Positions 58,987-62,111 of a stretch of DNA of 62,111 bases are shown piece by piece. Where the stretch lies: assembly GCF_014645835.1 (NCBI RefSeq), contig NZ_BMMM01000014.1, forward strand, positions 1-62,111, given 5' to 3'. Under the pieces are notes generated by a model. That model did no database searches. It was not told the origin of the DNA and saw only the letters and a program-made list of their open reading frames with translations. The stretch comes from Streptomyces albiflavescens. GTDB lineage: Bacteria > Actinomycetota > Actinomycetes > Streptomycetales > Streptomycetaceae. The number at the start of each line of letters is the position of its first letter. The first letter of the stretch is position 1. The position numbers and the translations under genes were made by a program.

Positions 58987-59122
58987 GGTGATGCGGTGAC
59001 GCGGTGACGCGGTGGCGCGGGAGGCCGCCTTGTTCGTCGACCAGGTCGGGGTCGGGGAAGCCGGCCTTGTCTGTGGACCAGGTACGGGAGAACGCCTCGG
59101 CGGTGGCGGTGGCGGGGCCCGG

Positions 59123-59641
59123 TCAGCGGCCCTGGCTCTGAGCGGTCTTCGAGTAACCGTCCTGCCACGCAGCCTTGGCGCCCGAGTCGCCTATCCGGTA
59201 GACGTCGATCACGGCACCTGTCGCCACGGCCAGCGACAGGACGACGGCGGCGATCCGCATCGGCGTGGAGGTCCAACGTGCCGCCGTGCGGCGGGCGTCC
59301 CGCTGGGCGGCCGCCGCACTCCGGGCCGTCCACCAGACGGCCGCCGACAGCACGAAGAGTCCGAGCGCCCAAGGCAGGAGACTGTCACCGAGTTCGGCGT
59401 GCTTGCGGACCAGGGAAGAACTGTCCACATGCGCCTCGAGCCACTCGCCCGCGTGCGTGGTGAGGGGCACGCTCGCCAGCGCCACCAGGGCCAGCGCCGG
59501 CAGCAGGACGCCCAGCCGTCGTGCGACGGGTGGCCAGATCGCGCAGACGACGAGCGCCAGCGCGCTGAGCGGCACGAGCACGATGACGACGTGCACGAAC
59601 AGGATGTGTGCGGGCAGGCCGTTGACAACAGTGAGGCTCAT
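59123..59641 (-). CDS. DUF2231 membrane protein
   Basis: The 172-residue protein has four membrane segments, starting LPAHILFVHVVIVLVPLSAL and LGVLLPALALVALASVPLTT, in the DUF2231 arrangement. The ATG at 59641 begins MSLTVVNGLPAHILF, the conserved start. Family members are predicted membrane proteins of unknown or redox-related function. Confidence 0.88.
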   Translation of the reverse strand: MSLTVVNGLPAHILFVHVVIVLVPLSALALVVCAIWPPVARRLGVLLPALALVALASVPLTTHAGEWLEAHVDSSSLVRKHAELGDSLLPWALGLFVLSAAVWWTARSAAAAQRDARRTAARWTSTPMRIAAVVLSLAVATGAVIDVYRIGDSGAKAAWQDGYSKTAQSQGR

Positions 59642-59789
59642 CAGGCTCGTCTCCCGGAGACGCCGAGTTGTGGAGGGTGCGTGCGGGGGCGGATTCGTTG
59701 ATCGTCCGCCGCCCGGCGGCTCGCAGCCTGGCACAGGAACTTCTCAGCTTCCTCTGAGGTGGGAGTGCGGGGGGTTGTCCGTACGGTCA

Positions 59790-59821
59790 CCGGGCGGCGT
59801 CCCTCTGCGGACGCCGCCCGG
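59790..59821 (-). terminator. Terminator hairpin of the cholesterol-oxidase remnant
   Basis: CCGGGCGGCGTCC pairs perfectly with GGACGCCGCCCGG (13 bp) around a 6-nt loop. It lies immediately beyond the pseudogene stop at 59824. Confidence 0.7.
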
Positions 59822-59823
59822 AG

Positions 59824-60943
59824 TCAGGGGAACAGCTGCTTCAGCAGGGCGTTGTCGAACACTCGGTGCGGGTCGAACCGGTTGAGCACGGCGGCCGCTC
59901 GGTCCCAGCCCGCTCCTTCGCCGTCGTCGAACGAGGCGGGCACGGCACTGCCGAGGACCTCCGGATCGGACCAGGCCGCCTGGTCCGTGTAGGCCCAGCC
60001 CTTGGACCACTCCACGCGCGTGAGGGCGTATTCGCCGTCGAATGTCGTGAGAAGGAAGTGCTCCAACTCCCGGTAGAACGCCTCCGCGTCGGGAGTGCCC
60101 GGCAGCGTGAGGACGTCCAGCCACACGGCCGTGTCCCACTCGGGGTGGTCGGCCCTGGGCCGCAGCGCGGACAGCAGTGGGGCGCGGGCGCCGGACGACT
60201 CGACGTCGGACGGGTCGTCGAGGCCGGTCACGCGGATCTCGACCTGACCGTTGACGGGGTAGCGCCCGCGGGCGGCGTGGTCGGCCAGCCGCTCCCGGTA
60301 GAACGTCGTGAACTCCGAGACGACACGCTGCGCTTCCGCCCGTGAGGTGAACACGGCGTAGCCGTTGACGGTCACGCGCAGGGTGGTGGGCCTGACGTAG
60401 AGCAGCGTGTTCTTGGACGGCCCCCAGATGTCCGCCGACAGTGTGGCCGTCAGGCCCAGGGTGGCCGCGGTGAGTTGCGCGGTGCCTAGGACCGGAGCCA
60501 GGTACCAGGCCGCGTCGGCCACCATCCGCCCGGCGAGATCGGCCACGACCGTGGGGATGTTGTCGGAGAAGGGATAGTTGTACGGCGAGGTCACCCGCCG
60601 CGAGGTGAGCGGTCGGGTGGGGGCGACGGTCCACACCTTCAGCCAGGGGAACTCGGTGAACGCGAACCAGATCGCCTCGGCTCGTCCGGACGCGTCGAGG
60701 AAGCCCGCGAGGGTACGCCCCTCACCACCAGGCGCCGCGAAGAGCTCGGAGGCGGGGATGTCGACGCGGCTGACGCAGCGCAGATTGGTGTTCGTCGACG
60801 CCCTCGGGGAACCCTGGCAGATCGGCCGCCGCGGCACTGCCCTGCACCGCCAGCGGCGGCCCGGTGACGAGCGCGGCGGCACTCAGCAGAAACCCGCGGC
60901 GCGACCAGGCGGGTCGCCCTTCACTTCTTGAACGGTCGGTCAT
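59824..60943 (-). pseudogene. FAD-linked cholesterol oxidase (type II-like) with internal deletion and frameshift
   Basis: The N-terminal part (ATG 60943; Tat motif WSRRGFLLSAAALVTGPP, then AAAADLPGFPEGV) is joined near 60797 to the C-terminal substrate domain in another frame (NTNLRCVSRVDIPASELF, EAIWFAFTEFPWLKVWTVAP, SPYNYPFSDNIPTVVADLAG, GYAVFTSRAEAQRVVSEF). Intact homologs of this vanillyl-alcohol-oxidase-type enzyme have a FAD-binding domain of about 200 residues between the two, which is missing here. The junction also shifts the frame, so no complete product is made. The C-terminal half still ends properly (AAVLNRFDPHRVFDNALLKQ). Confidence 0.85.
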
Positions 60944-60987
60944 GCGCGGCACGCTAGGTGGCGGTTGACACGAATAAGTCAATCGTC

Positions 60988-61010
60988 GAAGCGCTTCACT
61001 CGTACGAGTG
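60988..61010. promoter_or_regulatory. Two adjoining palindromes upstream of the aldo/keto reductase gene
   Basis: GAAGCGCTTC (60988-60997), a LacI-family-like core, shares one base with the perfect 14-bp palindrome CACTCGTACGAGTG (60997-61010). They lie between the oxidase remnant and the reductase gene. The regulators are unknown. Confidence 0.5.
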
Positions 61011-61102
61011 ACAAACCCCCACAGGAGGTCCTTTGCGGACGCGTAGCCGCAAGGGGGTGGGTGGAGTCCGGCGCGGGGGTGGAGAAGTGTCAGACTGACG
61101 GC

Positions 61103-62086
61103 ATGGACGAGCGCGAATTCGGCAGGTCGGGTCAGCATGCTTCGGTGATCGGTCTCGGCACGTGGCAGTTGGGTGCCGACTGGGGTGATGTGAGTGATCG
61201 GGACGCCCTGGCCGTGCTGGAGACGGCGGCCGAGTCGGGGGTGACCTTCTTCGACACGGCCGACGTGTACGGCGACGGGCGGAGCGAGGAGACCATCGCC
61301 ACCTTCATGCGGGGCAGGCCGGACCAGCATGTGCTGGTCGCGACCAAGATGGGCCGCCGCGTCGAGCAGATCCCGCAGAACTACGTTCTCGACAACTTCC
61401 GTGCCTGGAACGACCGTTCCCGGCGCAACCTCGGTGTCGACCGCCTCGACCTGGTGCAGCTGCACTGCCCGCCGACGCCCGTCTACTCCTCCGACGAGGT
61501 GTACGACGCCCTCGACACCCTGGTCGAGGAGGAGCGGATCGCCGCGTACGGGGTGAGCGTCGAAACGTGCGACGAGGCACTGACGGCGATCGCCCGCCCG
61601 AACGTCGCGAGCGTCCAGATCATCCTCAACGCCTTCCGCATGAAGCCCCTGCGGCAAGTGCTCCCGGCGGCCCAGGAGGCGGGCGTCGGCATCATCGCCC
61701 GCGTACCGCTGGCCTCCGGCCTGCTCTCCGGCAAGTACACCAAGGACACGGTCTTCGCGGCGAACGACCACCGGACGTACAACCGCCACGGTGAGTCCTT
61801 CGACCAGGGCGAGACCTTCTCCGGAGTCGACTTCGTCACGGGTGTGGAGGCGGCGGCCGAGTTCTCCGCCCTCGCCCCGGAGGGTTACACCCCGGCCCAG
61901 CTGGCGCTGCGCTGGATCATCCAGCAGCCCGGCGTGACCACGGTGATCCCGGGCGCCCGCTCACCCGAGCAGGCCCGCGCCAACGCGGCGGCCGCGAAGC
62001 TCCCGAAGCTGTCGCAGAAGACACTGGACGCGATCGAGGATCTGTACGAGCGGCGCATCAAGGAGCAGGTGGAGAGCCGCTGGTAG
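61103..62086 (+). CDS. Aldo/keto reductase
   Basis: The 327-residue protein has the AKR barrel: VIGLGTWQLGADWGD, FFDTADVYGDGRSEE (catalytic Asp and Tyr), VLVATKMGRR (catalytic Lys), LDLVQLHCPPTPVY (His), then QLALRWIIQQPGVTTVIPGA at the NADP-binding end. It reduces aldehydes or ketones with NADPH. The ATG at 61103 begins the conserved part (MDEREFGRSG); no strong ribosome binding site is seen. Confidence 0.92.
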   Translation: MDEREFGRSGQHASVIGLGTWQLGADWGDVSDRDALAVLETAAESGVTFFDTADVYGDGRSEETIATFMRGRPDQHVLVATKMGRRVEQIPQNYVLDNFRAWNDRSRRNLGVDRLDLVQLHCPPTPVYSSDEVYDALDTLVEEERIAAYGVSVETCDEALTAIARPNVASVQIILNAFRMKPLRQVLPAAQEAGVGIIARVPLASGLLSGKYTKDTVFAANDHRTYNRHGESFDQGETFSGVDFVTGVEAAAEFSALAPEGYTPAQLALRWIIQQPGVTTVIPGARSPEQARANAAAAKLPKLSQKTLDAIEDLYERRIKEQVESRW

Positions 62087-62111
62087 GAGCCGGCGACGTA
62101 CGTACGGCCGG

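Noticed and set aside
1..62111. tRNA, rRNA, CRISPR arrays, biosynthetic gene cluster
   Set aside because: No tRNA cloverleaf, regularly spaced repeats or polyketide/NRPS-type domains were seen on either strand.

Overview
The window comes from a high-GC actinomycete, almost certainly a Streptomyces. The evidence is codon use with G/C in nearly every third position, GTG starts, twin-arginine and lipobox signal peptides, sugar ABC transporters of the CUT1 type, a SpoIIE/HATPase signalling protein, lectin-fused secreted hydrolases and TerD/DUF1206/DUF2231-type proteins. I see no rRNA, tRNA or CRISPR. The number of broken genes and gained enzymes suggests accessory (chromosome-arm-like) DNA.

Region 1-9.9 kb is a sulfur-acquisition island. 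It holds a lipoprotein fragment, a cysteine-free Rrf2 regulator, a DszC/SfnB-like flavin monooxygenase with a stand-alone winged-helix regulator, a decayed ABC permease, an SsuD-like monooxygenase carrying a TGA in place of Trp42, a GNAT enzyme, and a sulfatase with its formylglycine-generating enzyme. Four tiny ORFs (375-476, 3326-3409, 4577-4654, 7084-7170) sit ahead of these units. They encode related peptides built on R-x-H-[IV]-D-[FL]-G-...-S-A-x-C, three of them apparently leaderless. Two of them lie next to copies of a TTTCCTA-N9-TAGGAAA inverted repeat. I read this as a coordinated cysteine/sulfur-responsive attenuation system.

Region 10-20.4 kb has a PAS-GAF-PP2C-HATPase protein, then a DeoR/LacI hybrid regulator with a CUT1 sugar ABC operon, a 2-hydroxyacid dehydrogenase, a rearranged beta-galactosidase remnant and a phosphodiesterase/phosphatase. 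The operator CGATC-N5-GATCG occurs ahead of the regulator, ahead of the ABC operon, and again ahead of a distant polysaccharide lyase family 8 gene at 26.2 kb, which implies one regulon.

Region 20.5-33 kb carries housekeeping-like and accessory genes (VOC, PPOX, GNAT, PL8 lyase, peptidoglycan-binding protein, alpha/beta hydrolase, ogt, Tat-exported PAP2 enzyme) and a divergent BadF-type kinase/ROK regulator pair with an operator between them. Region 33.4-43.2 kb is a second CUT1 transporter operon followed by a large toroid-like protein, then a P-loop kinase, an NTF2-like protein, and a beta-phosphoglucomutase coupled to a GH65 phosphorylase.

Region 43.2-48.4 kb contains two tandem serine hydrolases of identical length. 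Between them lies a 3'-end fragment of the TerD-CAP-CAP gene, showing that a larger block was duplicated. A 210-bp MITE sits in the stop codon of a metallo-beta-lactamase-fold gene. Region 50-59 kb has an RpiR regulator, a DUF1206 protein, a GH88/105 hydrolase and a run of three secreted lectin-bearing proteins (GH18 chitinase, beta-helix protein, ThuA protein). The end holds a DUF2231 protein, a deletion-fused cholesterol-oxidase pseudogene and an aldo/keto reductase.
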